In this document: positions 22,963 through 34,919 of the stretch, in pieces | How positions within the stretch are numbered: position 1 is the stretch's first letter | Layout: each line of letters opens with the position of its first letter | Source: Pseudofabraea citricarpa | Taxonomy: Eukaryota; Ascomycota; Leotiomycetes; Helotiales; Dermateaceae | Length of the DNA: 64,000 bases | Reading direction: 5' to 3' | NCBI GenBank assembly: GCA_029641185.1 | Contig: JAPWGK010000002.1 | Coordinates: 1,178,001 to 1,242,000 of the forward strand | Notes under the pieces: model-generated | The model's database searches: none | The model's input: the letters and a program-made list of their open reading frames with translations, nothing else | What the model was told of the DNA's origin: nothing | Made by a program: the position numbers and the translations under genes

Positions 22963-25217
22963 ATGTCGGCAGAATCGTCTACTGCTGTGCCAAAGCTGCC
23001 TCGAAGGCGAAATGGGCGCGAGCAGGCTTGCGAGCCATGTAGGAAATCAAAAATGCGCTGTGACCACACTCTCCCGACTTGTTTGAACTGTCAACGGAGG
23101 AAACTCGTGGAAAAATGCATATACCTGCCTGCTCCAGAGACACGACCAAACGCCAGACGTTCAGTATCGACAGTGCTTTCGACAACACGAGGGCATTCGT
23201 CAGTACCGGAACCAGCGGTGAACCATTCAGAGCCTTTTGCTTCTCAAACATCCAGCGAAGATGACAGCCCAGAAGATAATACATCGATATTCAAGCCGTC
23301 GTCGGGATTCTATGGCCCAACCAGCTTTTCGGCAGTGTTCCTGGATAACGAAAGCGACCTCGGTTCTAATGTTACGAGTCCAACCAGAGAAGAAGAGCCC
23401 GTGTTAAGCCCAACTGAACATCATCGTGTCGAAGAGCAATCAACGCATCTATCGCTTGGAATAAAAGTCCTCAACAAGATCCCTGATCAAGTAACTTGTC
23501 AAAGGGTTTTCGAATTCTATAATTCTACAGCAAATCAAGGCCTAGACAAAGGGTTCCACAAGCAAACACTAATTTATTGTATGTCATCGTTATGGACGAC
23601 CTTCGGAATTGTTCTCCGTCAGCCCAGGAGCTCACGAAACTTGAGGGAAATGGCAAAGATACTGAACAAGAATACCAAATCTGTTCTCAAAGACACAGAT
23701 TGTGGAGACGCCTGGCTGGCATCTCTGTCGGGCCGTAAGCTCCGGTGGGAAATGTTGGGCCTTTTGTTTGCTACATTGGGAAATGCTTTACTATCAATTT
23801 TGGATAATGATGCTTTCTGGGCGTCTCAATCAGATCAGCGGAAGCTACGAATCCCATTTGCGGTAGAAATGAAAGAATGTGCTGATGAGTGTACGCAGCT
23901 GAGCAATCAAATGGATAATATCAACGTCCTGATGGTTAGTCTTCTGTTCAAGAGAACCATTTTAGAAAGCCAATGTACCGGCGATACAAGTAAGTTTGAA
24001 ATGAGTGAGATTATATAGAGCAAAATGCTAACAATTATCATAGGTTTAATGCTATGGAGGCAACATGGCGACCTAGTCTCCGCTACCACCGGTCTCGGTC
24101 TTCACAGATCTCGGGATCCTATTGGCTCTGTCTCAATATCATCAGAAATGAGACGCCGTACATGGGCAGTTGTTTTCGCAATTGACAAAACTCTAGCCTC
24201 CTTTACAGGCAGGCCTCCAGGGCTGAGTCATAGATATAATTCATGCCCCTTACCTCTTGATATTGACGATGATGTTTTACTTTCAAGTAAACAAGAAATA
24301 GCATATGCTGTTAGCCAGTTAGATTCGAACGGATGGAACACGAAAGGGGAGTTGTACACTTCAACCAACTTGCGCGCGTCGATGATTCATTCTCTTCTTT
24401 TGAGCGAAGTTCTTGAGATTGCACTGGGATCTGATTCTCAGTATTCGGACGAGCGTTTAATGTAACTTCTTTCTGCCCAACATCACCTACAAAGCTGACA
24501 ATTAGCAGAGAACTCAAAATCCGCAACGAGCAAACCGTGTTACAATATCCTTCTTGGCTTCATTTCAACAGAGACACTGTTGCTTCACATAGGTTACAGT
24601 GGACGAGACTTGCTTTGCGATTTCGATACTTGAATTGCTGTCTACTTCTTGAGCAAATCTCTAGCAGGCGAGGACAAGGAGACAAACAGAAGCTGCTAGA
24701 TGTAGCTAGAGAAATGCTAGAACTCACAGTTGTAATGTGGACGGAAAGAGACCAGTTCAGGGATCAACATTATGATTACGACTTTTTGGTGAGTCTCACT
24801 GCCTTTGCATGGCTCTGTCTCTAACTGAATAAGATCATGCTTTATGGAATACCGTCCAGTGGTGTTATTTGCGTAGAGCTACTGAGACAAGCGAAGCAGC
24901 CTCGAAGTACACATTTTCATCTCCCGCGATCCGAAGTTATACCAAATCTGAGTCTTCTCGTGGGCTTCCTTGATTGGGTTAGGCCTATTGCTGCGAATAG
25001 TGAGCTATGTGGTCGCATGAGGAATGTTATCAAGAGTATTTTGGATCGAGTTCTGGATGCCCCACCTCTGCCAGAAGTTGAACCGAGTTTGGGGGAATTT
25101 GATTTTGGTGCGATGGAGATCGATGATTTGAACTGGTTGGATTCGATTGATTGGTCCAGAGGTCCTTTTGTGGATTTGGGTATGGAAGGGTTTGAAGGAT
25201 ATTCCCAATTTTCATAG
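22963..25217 (+). CDS. Zn2Cys6 transcription factor with fungal_trans domain
   Basis: Four exons: 22963-23989, 24044-24461, 24509-24788 and 24834-25217 (702 residues). The binuclear zinc cluster is at residues 23-52, with cysteines 23, 26, 33, 40, 43 and 52 and the basic run R-K-S-K-M-R. It is followed by a Pro/Arg linker, a Ser-rich region and the regulatory middle-homology domain. That domain includes HGDLVSATTGLGLHRSRDPI and SEMRRRTWAVVFAIDKTLAS, with R-R-R-T-W and the D-K pair typical of fungal_trans, and FTGRPPGLS. It is a nuclear DNA-binding regulator. It lies 558 bases upstream of a P450 in the same direction, so control of that gene is a reasonable guess, not shown. Confidence 0.92.
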
Positions 25218-25775
25218 GCGTTTGTACATAAAAGGATCCGGTTCGGCATGAGCATACATGGAACGATGGGAGATAAAATGTTTATTTATGAGGAAGCGGG
25301 TTTAGATATTGAGAGTCTTGCAATATATCCATGAAGTCGAGAGCGAGTAATTTTGTTATAGTCACTAGATACTGTCTGCTTTTCAACTGCTATGTGCTGT
25401 CGTTAGAATATTTCTCAATAACCAGTCCATTGGATTATTATCAATGACTCCAATCTTTGTCTTTCTAACGTGAAGAACGCGACTGGCTAAGAGTCACTTC
25501 AGTCTTCCCCATTATTCATCGGCAGAACTCACTTCTCTAAGCATAGCGAGAACCCACCACCATCTCTTGGCGTTCTCCCACTCTTCAAACTCAGCCCGAT
25601 CAGTGATCCCTGTTAGTCATCAAACTCACAACCATCACTCATACCGGCGTATCTCGAATCCATCCCATTTAGCAGGATCGCACTATAAAATAATATCTCC
25701 AACAATTCAGATTCTCTCACTCCCATATAAACAGATGACTTGAAAACCAAACACTCCGCCACAATCAAGCCCATC
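25218..25775. other. Intergenic, P450 promoter
   Basis: Spacer between the Zn2Cys6 gene and the P450 gene. AT-rich with no coding frame of note; it holds the presumed P450 promoter. I do not see a clear CGG-type Zn2Cys6 site pair. Confidence 0.4.
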
Positions 25776-27546
25776 ATGTCGTCCCAACCATGGCTTTTTC
25801 TTGTCCCACTATTCCTCCTCGGCATCCTAATAAAGAGAGTCTACTCTCCCGTCGCGAAGGTTCCAGGGCCTTGGTACTCGAAATTCACAAGTCTCTGGTT
25901 GATGTACCAGGAATATACAGCAAACCGAAGGGTATACATCCATGCTCTTCATGAGAAGTATGGACCTGTTGTCCGACTTGGACCGAATGAGGTTTCTTTC
26001 TCCTCTGGCGAAGCGATCAAGGAGATTTATACTTCTGGTGGCAGTGGATATGACAAGACGGAGTTTTATAGTTTGTTCAAGCAGTTTGGGTATCGGTAAG
26101 TAATTCCCTTGTCTTTCAGTGCTTTTCGGGAATGGTATTGATTTACTTGTTGTGGATAGGACTATGTTCTCTACCTTGTTCAAAACTGATGCATGTACTC
26201 AAATATCTGATGCAAGCGAAATTTTGACGGCTAACAGATGGATATAGCATAGCCAGAAGAAACGACATATTGCGGGTCAGTACGCAAATACGAACATCAT
26301 GCGTCCTGAAGTCCTTGGCGGCATTCAGGAGCGAGCGGATGTATTTGTTAGGAAATGTAAAGAGACAGAAGGATCGAGTACAGATATATATGTAAGCTTC
26401 TCACTTGATATCATCTGCATTTGCTAAACCAAAAAAGGTCTCTCTTCACTGCTACGCTCTCGACTGTGCATCCCATCATCTCTTCCATCCCCACGGGACA
26501 CATTCGTTAGAGAAAGAATCCGATCTGCAACTAATGCAAGAATTAAGTTATCACAACAGTCTCCAACGTACGCATTTCCCCTTCCTCCCCCTTGTCAGAC
26601 TAACCAACCAAAACAGGCTACCTAACACAATACTACTTCCCCTCAGTATGGAAATTCTTCATGCGCTTCAGCAAGCCCAAAAGATCACCACAATCAAACG
26701 ACTACGTGCTGGCCACATCACAAATCTCCCCCTTATTTCCAAAAGACGAAGAGGCATCGCCAAGCCCCTACTCCCTGCTCAACAAACTGCACACGTCTAA
26801 GTTCTTCCAGAACGATACTGAGATCGCAGCCGAGTGTATGGACCACATGGCAGCGGGGATCGACACGACTGGTGACGCGTTATGTTTTCTCATCTACCAA
26901 CTTTCTCTTCCCTCTTGCCAGTCTATCCAGAGATCCCTGCAGGAGGAAGCGCTCGCCGCTTCTGCTAATGGGGATTCAGAATTGCCGTACCTTGATGCAG
27001 TGATTAAAGAGGGGCTTCGCCTCTTCCCACCTATCCCCATGTCTCAGCCGCGATACGCGCCCGCGAAAGGAAGTGTGATCGATGGGTTCTACCTTCCTGG
27101 GCACACGATCGTAAGCGCGCAGGCATGGACGGTCCATCGCTTAGAGGGCGAGGATGGGGTGTTTGAAAACGCCGGAGAGTTTCGCCCTGAAAGGTGGCTT
27201 TTCACTTCCGAGTCGGAGCAGGAGAAAGAAAAGGAGATGAACAGGTTGTTTTTCGCCTTTGGCTTGGGCGGGAGAGGATGTACGGGACGGCAGTAAGCTT
27301 TTGTTCCTTTCTTTTTCTCTTCTTTTCTGTACACCAGAATCAGTTGAAAGCTAATGGCCAAAATCTAGTCTGGCGATGGCAGAGATGAAGATCCTGCTCC
27401 GAGAGATCTACTCGCGATTCGACACACGCATCGACGTGCAGGGAATGCAAGGGAAGAGTATGGAATTAAGTGATCAGATTATCTCAAGTCGACCACGAGA
27501 CCAGACGTGCCGGGTCGTCTTTTTGAAAATCAAACATTTGGAATGA
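25776..27546 (+). CDS. Cytochrome P450 monooxygenase
   Basis: Six exons: 25776-26095, 26160-26190, 26248-26391, 26438-26567, 26617-27292 and 27369-27546 (492 residues). An N-terminal membrane anchor (LFLVPLFLLGILI) precedes the K-V-P-G-P-W hinge. The I-helix has MAAGIDTTGD, the K-helix has K-E-G-L-R, and the heme loop F-A-F-G-L-G-G-R-G-C-T-G gives the axial ligand C430. It is a microsomal class II enzyme needing P450 reductase. Substrate unknown; the overall pattern resembles fungal secondary-metabolism or aromatic-hydroxylating families. The second intron (26191-26247) keeps the frame only if it starts with GC rather than GT (GCATGT..CTAAC..TAG). If that is not used, the gene is frameshifted. 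Confidence 0.85.
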
Positions 27547-28203
27547 ACTAAGAAGAAGAACTGAGCGGGAGGAAAATAAGAAATGGATATCTGATATATT
27601 ACCCTATACTTTCTAATCGCGTACCTAGGTAGCGTGTACTCATCCATCCAGGCTATATTCAGTGAGGAATGTAAAATATGATCTCACTTTTCATTGGCAT
27701 ACTATTCTGTTCATTACTTACCAAACGGTACCTACTTAACAGGACTTTCTTAAACGAATCTGACTCCGACTCTAATGGTAGGTTTAAATCATTATTTATA
27801 ACCTGAGAGCCAGGATATAGTCGGTTCTTTTGTTATATAACACCTCGAAACTCTCTTAATGCGGGGGAGTTAAGTTAAATAAAGGCTTTAAGTCTATGCT
27901 TGTTGCCCGTGTTATCGCGGTAGTACTTCGAGAGAAAAATGCAGAGAAGGGTGTCATATAAGTTGGTTACATGAGACCTCTTTGTTTGAAAGGTGATTGG
28001 CTTAGGAGCACGGATTTAATAACATCACACTCAAGATCTATGTAAAGTTCAACAATATACTGATTTTGTGCTAATAGTTACAGCTGAAAAAATGACTTCG
28101 TCAATTCCAGACTTCCTTTGTTAAATGCATAAACAGTTTTGCTATCTCACTAGGCACATTAGCCATCACGAGCTGGGTACTTTGAACACAAGACACCGAC
28201 CAC
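27547..28203. other. Intergenic
   Basis: 3' flanks of the P450 and the convergent coiled-coil gene. AT-rich with many TA steps around 27770-27900, possibly old mutated repeat, but too short to classify. No coding frame. Confidence 0.4.
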
Positions 28204-29719
28204 TTAACCCTCAAAATTACAAGAAATCACCCTGAAGCATGTTCCATCACCATCAGGATGTACCTGAACACAATAATAACTCAGGTCCTTCTTACAGTAT
28301 GAACACCGTTCCATCTTATCGTCCTCGAGAGGCTTGGCCGTGCTTAATCCATAGTTGATGATAACCTTTAGACATCTCCAGCCATCCTTTTCATTGACTG
28401 GTTGTTTCCTATACCTCGATAAAGATGCCAAACACCCCGGTAAACTGAGATGCTTCATGATTTGACCTCGAGCTATAATGAGGTCGATGTTATCATGATA
28501 AGGATTCAGGTGTTGAAGTGCATCCTTTATATCATCTATCATCTTGTACCAGGTTCGACGAGATGGACTTGACGAGCCGTGAGATCGCTTGAGAGGATTT
28601 TGGATAGTAGAACCTGGAGTTGTGTTGGGGACTGTCTGAAGCTCATACACCTTGTCTGGTGCTTGAGATAGCACTAGTAGAGCTGCATGTTCATCCGGCA
28701 AGGATCTGCTGATTTCATCTATTTGAATGTCTTGAGCTTGAACAGATGTTGACAGTGAATTGACTTGAGAGGTGAGAGAAAGGATGCATTGACGAAAGAT
28801 GATTTCTCTCGAATTTGATTCTTGTTGGAGGCCTTGTTTACCAACAAGAAGAGTACCAATGCACTCCTCGAGGACACCTATATTTCTTGAACTTTGTTCC
28901 TCGGAATGTTTCCACTGGCCGATTTTTTCATTGAAATCCTTGAGCTCTTTAGACAACCTTGAATTTGAGGCAGAGAGCCTCTTGTTCTCCTCCTTGTCGG
29001 CATTCATACTGGATACAGCATTCTTAGCACTCTGTTCACATTGAAGGAAGCTATGCTTGACATTCTCGAGCTCTCTAGATAGCTGTTTATTGTTTTCCTG
29101 AAGTGTTCGATTGCTTGTCTTGAGGGCCTGGTTTTCGTCTTTGAGTTGGGTAGTTGCTTGAGAATATCTGCGATTTTCCTCCTGAAGTTCTGCTGTGGCA
29201 GTTTCATATTGTTGTAGGTGCTTGTCCATCTACGAATAGATGAGCAAATTAAAATATGTGCGAGTCTGGTATACGAACACTGGCCCTAACTTGCACAACC
29301 TCTTCTTCCTTGACTTCCAGCTCCTTTGACTGTGCAATTACACGATCCACTTGAGTTCGTAAACGTTTGCCATCGGATTCAATTGCTTTCCCCAGGATTC
29401 CAAGGCGCTGAACCCCCTGGTAATACACACTCTCCAGGCTCTTGACTGATGTAGTCTTGTCTTGAAAACATGACTTGATGGTAACACTAGCATCCGTAAA
29501 TGCCTTTTCGAGGTCTTGAATATGAGCCTCGACTAATGAGTCGGTGCGAGCAATGAGATCCTCCATTTTGCTCTGGGATTGGGTGTGAGAGGGGTTTGTG
29601 AAACGACGGGAAAAGAAATTTTGACAACAGTAACTTAGCAAGCACACTAAGCCAATGAGTATGGGGAAGGTACGCGAAGGTACCATCACGCGAAAACATA
29701 CAGGGCAATACTCCAACAT
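28204..29719 (-). CDS. Coiled-coil protein with C-terminal Cys-rich end, function unknown
   Basis: Two exons: the first ends at 29291 (or, with a second donor, 29279) and the second is 29229-28204. Starting at the ATG at 29566 (MEDLIARTD) it has about 433 residues. An ATG at 29719 would add a 51-residue leader with a possible membrane segment (FPILIGLVCLLSYCC). Residues of about 20-190 have strong heptad periodicity, rich in Q, E, N, K and S (ENRRYSQATTQLKDENQALK), so a long parallel coiled coil is likely. After a Pro/Ser hinge comes a folded C-terminal part, including CLKVIINYGLSTAKP and C-S-Y-C-K-K-D-L near the end, a possible zinc knuckle. I recognise no family. It could be a structural or nuclear scaffold protein. 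Confidence 0.65.
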
Positions 29720-30186
29720 TTCTACTGACAATCAGAATCCCAATATAGCTACATGATATTAATTCAAAGAATTTCTTCGGAATTCTGGCAGTTGATAGTT
29801 ACCTGAGTTGCCCTTCTCCTATATGGCGGACTGAGGAGAGCTAACCGCGTTTCGGAAAAAGAGGTCTCGCGTATTGAACTGTTGCGAGACACTTCTCTGC
29901 ATCTTTCTCTCAGGCATACGACGATTGTACGCGCAACGATAATAGACGTAGAATTAGGCTCAGGGCCAGATCCGTCTATATATTATCCATGAAACTCGAT
30001 CCATCAAATGAATTAGAACTCTCAAGATTCAAATACCTTAGGCACGGCTGATAGATAGGTGGTCATGGAGGCTTGGAGTATAGGAAGTCGAGAATAATCT
30101 TGTATGTGTTGTCAATTTGGATAATGACAAAGTACGAATATATTCTTTAGATGAGATGAGATAGTGCGTGGCGAGATTAGCAACTA
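29720..30186. other. Intergenic
   Basis: Upstream region of the coiled-coil gene. No coding frame or motif that I can support. Confidence 0.35.
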
Positions 30187-30979
30187 CAAGATCAAGGAAG
30201 GGATATATGATGTGGATTCATGAATTGTTGAAGATCCAGGGACTTATATATTGTTTTACGTCGATGCGACTGGGCTTTGCTCACGTAGCTAACTTGATGT
30301 CTTGGAGCTTAAGAAGTCTGGTGAGTTGGTATTCAGGCCGTTTGAAGCATGGAATATCACAGTAGGAGTTGGATGGGATGGTAATTGGAGATTGGTGGCT
30401 TTCGAGGACGCTGCCCTCTCCTCACCCATATCCAAACAGCTATGTAGATATGTTTGAGACGGAGAAATGTGGCAGAGCTGGTTTTCAAAACAAGAGTGGT
30501 GCAGTATGTAGATATAGCACACAAGACATCACTCGTGAATTGGTAGTATTTCAGGACGCCGAGTCAGGATCGTTCATCAGAAGTCCGATAGGTCACTTTC
30601 CCGATACTATTAAACACGATTTCATGTATAACACATATTTCCCTCCGTTGTACTTTACTAACGAGACACCAGTGGCCTCACTGGAGACTTTGTGCATTGT
30701 GAGTTCAGTACTGATCTTCACATTAAGCAGTAGCTGAGATTACAGTCGAAGCAATTGCAGCTTAACTACCAGGCAAACCAACATCTTAGATGGAAACTTC
30801 TCCAAACTTGCAAGGCGACTTTACAATGCCTCCAGAATGAATTCCGCAATTACAGTTTGTTCATACGACTTTCTGCGTGCAAATGTCCGTATTTTCAAAG
30901 CCCACCTTTTCTCCCGTCTGACTTCGGAGAACCTGGCTATGACGAGATTCAACTTGAGCCACCGACAATTGATACTTGA
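30187..30979 (+). pseudogene. Apparently decayed gene of unknown family
   Basis: Several protein-like blocks follow one another on the plus strand but in shifting frames. The first is EDPGTYILFYVDATGL, then two stops, then ELVFRPFEAWNITVGVGWDG and N-W-R-L-V-A-F-E-D. In the next frame are RELVVFQDAESGSFIRSPIG and YNTYFPPLYFTNETPVASLE. After a plausible intron (donor GTGAGT at 30699) comes a C-terminal block ending PSDFGEPGYDEIQLEPPTID before TGA near 30979. The density of sensible segments argues for a former gene, with stops and at least one frameshift. An intron-rich intact model cannot be fully excluded. No family recognised. Confidence 0.35.
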
Positions 30980-33651
30980 TATATATCCTGAGTTTCAATC
31001 CTCCTGTACGTGGGTATCCTGCAGCCGACCTCTCCTTCTCATCTCACGGCCGAGGCGAAAGTTTTCACTTTTCAGGTCTCGAGGATCGTTCCAACTATTC
31101 AGGAAGCCTGGAAATCAAAATGGGGAGATGGGATCTTCAGAGAACAGCAGGCGCGGGGGCTCCATGGACAAGATGGGTCATGTTGAAGTGCAGATGCGGA
31201 GAATTGGAAATGACTGAGATTGAGATTGAGATTGTTGTTAGATGAGCTGGGGGCGGCTGTGCATCGCAACCCACTGAGCCGATTCAGCCCCAAAGGCTTG
31301 AGCGCATAAATGGTTCATCCGAAGTCTACGCTAGCCTCATTTGTCGCTCTCGCCTTCGCCAATTTGCCATCCATTTCCGTCCTGCCAAGGCCCCCTTGAT
31401 CACCTTTTAAAGCATCATAGCCCGATGTGACATGATTCATCCACCATGCTTCCAGAAAAAGCTCGCGGCTCGGCTGTCTCTCATTCTTCACGTACATTTC
31501 CCACTATAATGCGACGAACGTTAAGGACCGATAATGGCAATAGGACGGGAAGTGATATCACGGCGACACTGAGCGAATAGCTTGACGGGAGATATCGAGG
31601 TCACGGCAATTGCGAAATGGAAAACCTAGAACTAATTGTTGATAGGATCTTCTCCTATACCACGTCTTTGGAATAATCGAAATCGATCAATCTTTCCAGC
31701 AAAGTGAACGAACGGCTCACGGGCTGTGCTGTGCCGCAAATCACGATCAATGCGACCTTACCAGAGAAGGAATTGTTGAACTCGAGTCTAGAATCGAGCT
31801 GATCATTTCCACGGGTCAGTCGAACATCTTCATTGCCGATGATCATGGAAGACCTTGCTGCCCAAAATCATCAATAGCTTCTTTTTTTCCAGCCGTCTCA
31901 AATCAAACTGCCGGCAGACACGTCACGTCACACAAGATCTCAACGGTCGCCATGAATTTTATTTGTCTGGAATCGACGTCGACGCCACCAACATGCCAAG
32001 CTGCCGGTAGATAGCAGAATGTGCAATCTTTCAGAGCTGCAGATCTTATCTTCCGGTGGCTTTTCAGGCTGCTTCCCCTATTCTGATATCAAGATGTTCG
32101 AAGTTAAGCGATCGGTCGGCGACAGAAAAGTGTACGCGGTCAATCCAGCTCACTACTACCGTGCCGTACTACTCTCCGGCAAGCCGATTATTTTTGAGCG
32201 TCTATTTTAGGTCGGTAAAACACGGAATTTGAGTAAGCAATGGTAAGATGGATGGATACCTGGGTAAGAGAGCGAAACTGGCCATTTGACCCGGTCGACT
32301 TTCTGCTCCATACTACTGTACTCCATCGCATGACCATAATGGCCTGCTCACAAGTCACCATCTCCACGAATTACCCAATTCTGCATCAATCAGACCGGTC
32401 TGCGCTTTGACAACCAACAATCGTGGACCCTGTTACTCCATGTAAAGCAATCGTGATTATCACACCAGCACCGAGGCAACAAGCAGCAAAAAGGACAACA
32501 GCAAATGTCACTCTCATTATGCCGATCCCACAAAGCCTCAATCTTTGGAAGCGAAAGAGTGCGAGGGCTCAGGGGGAGGGATGATAGATAGCTAGCTGCA
32601 CTCACTAGCCCAGCAAGCTATACCAGAAGGTTTTATTGCAGTACCCTTCGCTGCATCCCCCGTACGGAACGTACCTTGATGACTGATCGCCGATGTTCAT
32701 AACTCTTCAGGGTTAAAAGGTTTCCCTTGAGCCTTGCGCGCGCGCGTTCTGACACTTGACACCCGCCCAAGGTACGACACTAATCCGAACGGAAACCCCT
32801 CTCTATTTCCCGAAGCGTAATACCCAGGAGCCAGGTAGCAGGCGGGCGGGCGTAGCGGCGCTCTCCGCGACAGTGGGAAAATGATGATTTTTAGCCTTCG
32901 TCACCCGCGTCCCTCTCGTCGACGCGTACGTACGGTACAGTATCAAGAACCAAATTATTGATTGAGAGGTTTCTTGTTTTTGTTTCTTGGTGACTCTCTC
33001 TCTCTCGGCACTTCCTTTCCTTGCTACTTGGGATTTCCCTGATCTTGGACGAGCTCGTCCATATGTGGAATTCGTCACTTACCGTACCACCGTCCTCTCT
33101 GTCTCTCTTAAGCCTATATCATATACCCTATCCAATAGATGTTCGCCAGATGCCATAACCCTGCCTGCGTGCCTGTGCCTGCAACCCGCGAAGGGAAGTA
33201 TGTGCATCGTGCATACCGCCGTGCCCTCCTGCATAGCGCTGCTGGGCTAAGAAAACACGGACAAGGTTCCGTACCCAGCCATGTTGGTGATGAGCGGCCG
33301 ACTTGCCTTCGTGGGGAGGAAGAGAGTTTTACCTGCTACATTGGAAAAGCCTTATCTGCGTTCGCTTGAAGGAAATGGGGACCAGAGGTGATACAGTGAC
33401 TTACAGCTCATCACATGTCTCTCTCTATGCACTGGCGTGTACCAGGAGAGAAGGATGAACGAAGTGAATATCAACATTTCATAAGCATAGAGACCAAAAA
33501 TGATAGAGGTGACAAAATCCATTCCCATTAAGACCCATGTTTTGTGATATATCCAGAGGTAAATACGCTATATGAACAACAAAGACAGACAGACAGAAGG
33601 CGGTATTAGATATACAAAGAAAGGCAAGGCTGCTGCTCGATCACGGCTCCC
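30980..33651. other. Long intergenic region
   Basis: About 2.7 kb without a defensible gene. It contains a GATTGA repeat near 31216-31232, a CG alternation (GCGCGCGCG) near 32737-32747, CT and CAGA microsatellites near 32995-33005 and 33583-33595, and GC-rich patches. Short frames on both strands lack family features. Confidence 0.4.
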
Positions 33652-34919
33652 TTAGTTGCGCTGCTGCGTAGAAACGGTCGTCTTCCTGATGCCCGAGCCC
33701 CAAGACTGCCCGTCATCGCTGCTCCCTTCCGTCTGCCAGTCCTGCCTTGCTCCCTTCTCGGCACGCTCGAGGTCCGCATCGATGACCGTCGTCACGCCCC
33801 CCGTCTTTCCCACGTCGGTCCGGAGCGCGATCTCGTCGTTGAAGGTGCCCTTGTTCTTGCTCTTGATGTACCCCGACGCGTTGGGCGTGTACTGTGGCCA
33901 CGGGCTCTGTCCTCCACGGCTCGACGACCCACCCATCAAATGGCTGCGAAGGAAGAAGTTCCTGAACAGCGGCCGCAGCGTCGCGATGCACGAGGCCGTG
34001 ATACCGATGCCCGTCTCACAGGTGCTCCAGATAGCTACGTCGGTTGTGGCGTACAGGAAATCAGCCTGGTTGGCGAGATCCTTGACATAGGGAATGCGGA
34101 TGATCGTTGCAGTGGAAGCACTGTTTCGAGATTAGCGAGCGTTACACAGGATGAGAAGTGACAAGAGTTGACTACTTACATGGCTCCCATTGCGAGAATC
34201 ATGGCTACCACGAGCTTGGTTCGCGAGTTCATCTGGAGATTCCATACCAGAAATACCGGGATGATACCGAGCGTCCAGTCGGCCCAACACGAAATCGCTG
34301 AGTAGACGTAGGTTGCGTCAACGGTGATTTTGGGGTTCATGCAGGTGCCCTTCCCGCCGGTGTACCGCGTCCAGAAGTATGCGGATGGGCGGCATTGTAG
34401 AACGAAGAGAAAGAAGAAGACGGTGCTGTAGACTTCGACCACAGCGACCGTGGTCCAAATAATCATGCGGTGAGTCTTTGCTACGGCGATTCGAAGCAAA
34501 AAGATACCAATGCTGAATTTAAGTGCCATGTTGGAGAGAACGTAAACCGGCTCGCATGCCCACCACCACTGTGATGCTCGGGTTAGCTGACTTCTACCAG
34601 CGGGGAAAACTTGCAATTACCTTCAACCCCAGTGGGATGTCCGCCGGTGGAATATCTTGGATATGTTGACCAGTTCCATGGTGCTCTGCTGTGATTGCAA
34701 ACGTACAGAAAAAAACGAAGAAGACCTAACCTGTCAGCAGGTATTTTTCCACCGGGACAAACGTAAACTTACCCAAGCAATAACAGCAAAGTAATCGTCG
34801 AGCCCAAAACTTTTGACGACGACAATTCGACAGTAAGTTCGCAACAAGATAGTGATGGTGCTCAGGGCCAGGAACAACCCTACGACACCAAGTACTTCTG
34901 GTCCTCGATTCTCAGGCAT
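33652..34919 (-). CDS. Rhodopsin-like (PTH11-type) fungal integral membrane protein
   Basis: Four exons: 34919-34773, 34725-34621, 34568-34180 and 34120-33652 (369 residues). About seven helices: residues 8-28, 41-62 (DDYFAVIAWVFFVFFCTFAI across the first junction), 88-108, 120-142, 168-190, 202-222 and 235-256. Family marks are L-R-T-Y-C-R, the D-D-Y motif, LSNMALKFSIGIFLLRIA, an extracellular loop with C-M-N-P, and a final helix with W-S-T-C-E-T-G-I-G-I-T-A-S. The C-terminal tail of about 100 residues is polar and Ser/Gly-rich. Members of this group sit in the plasma membrane; some (PTH11 relatives) sense surfaces or chemical cues, but most are uncharacterised. No CFEM domain is present. 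Confidence 0.88.
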
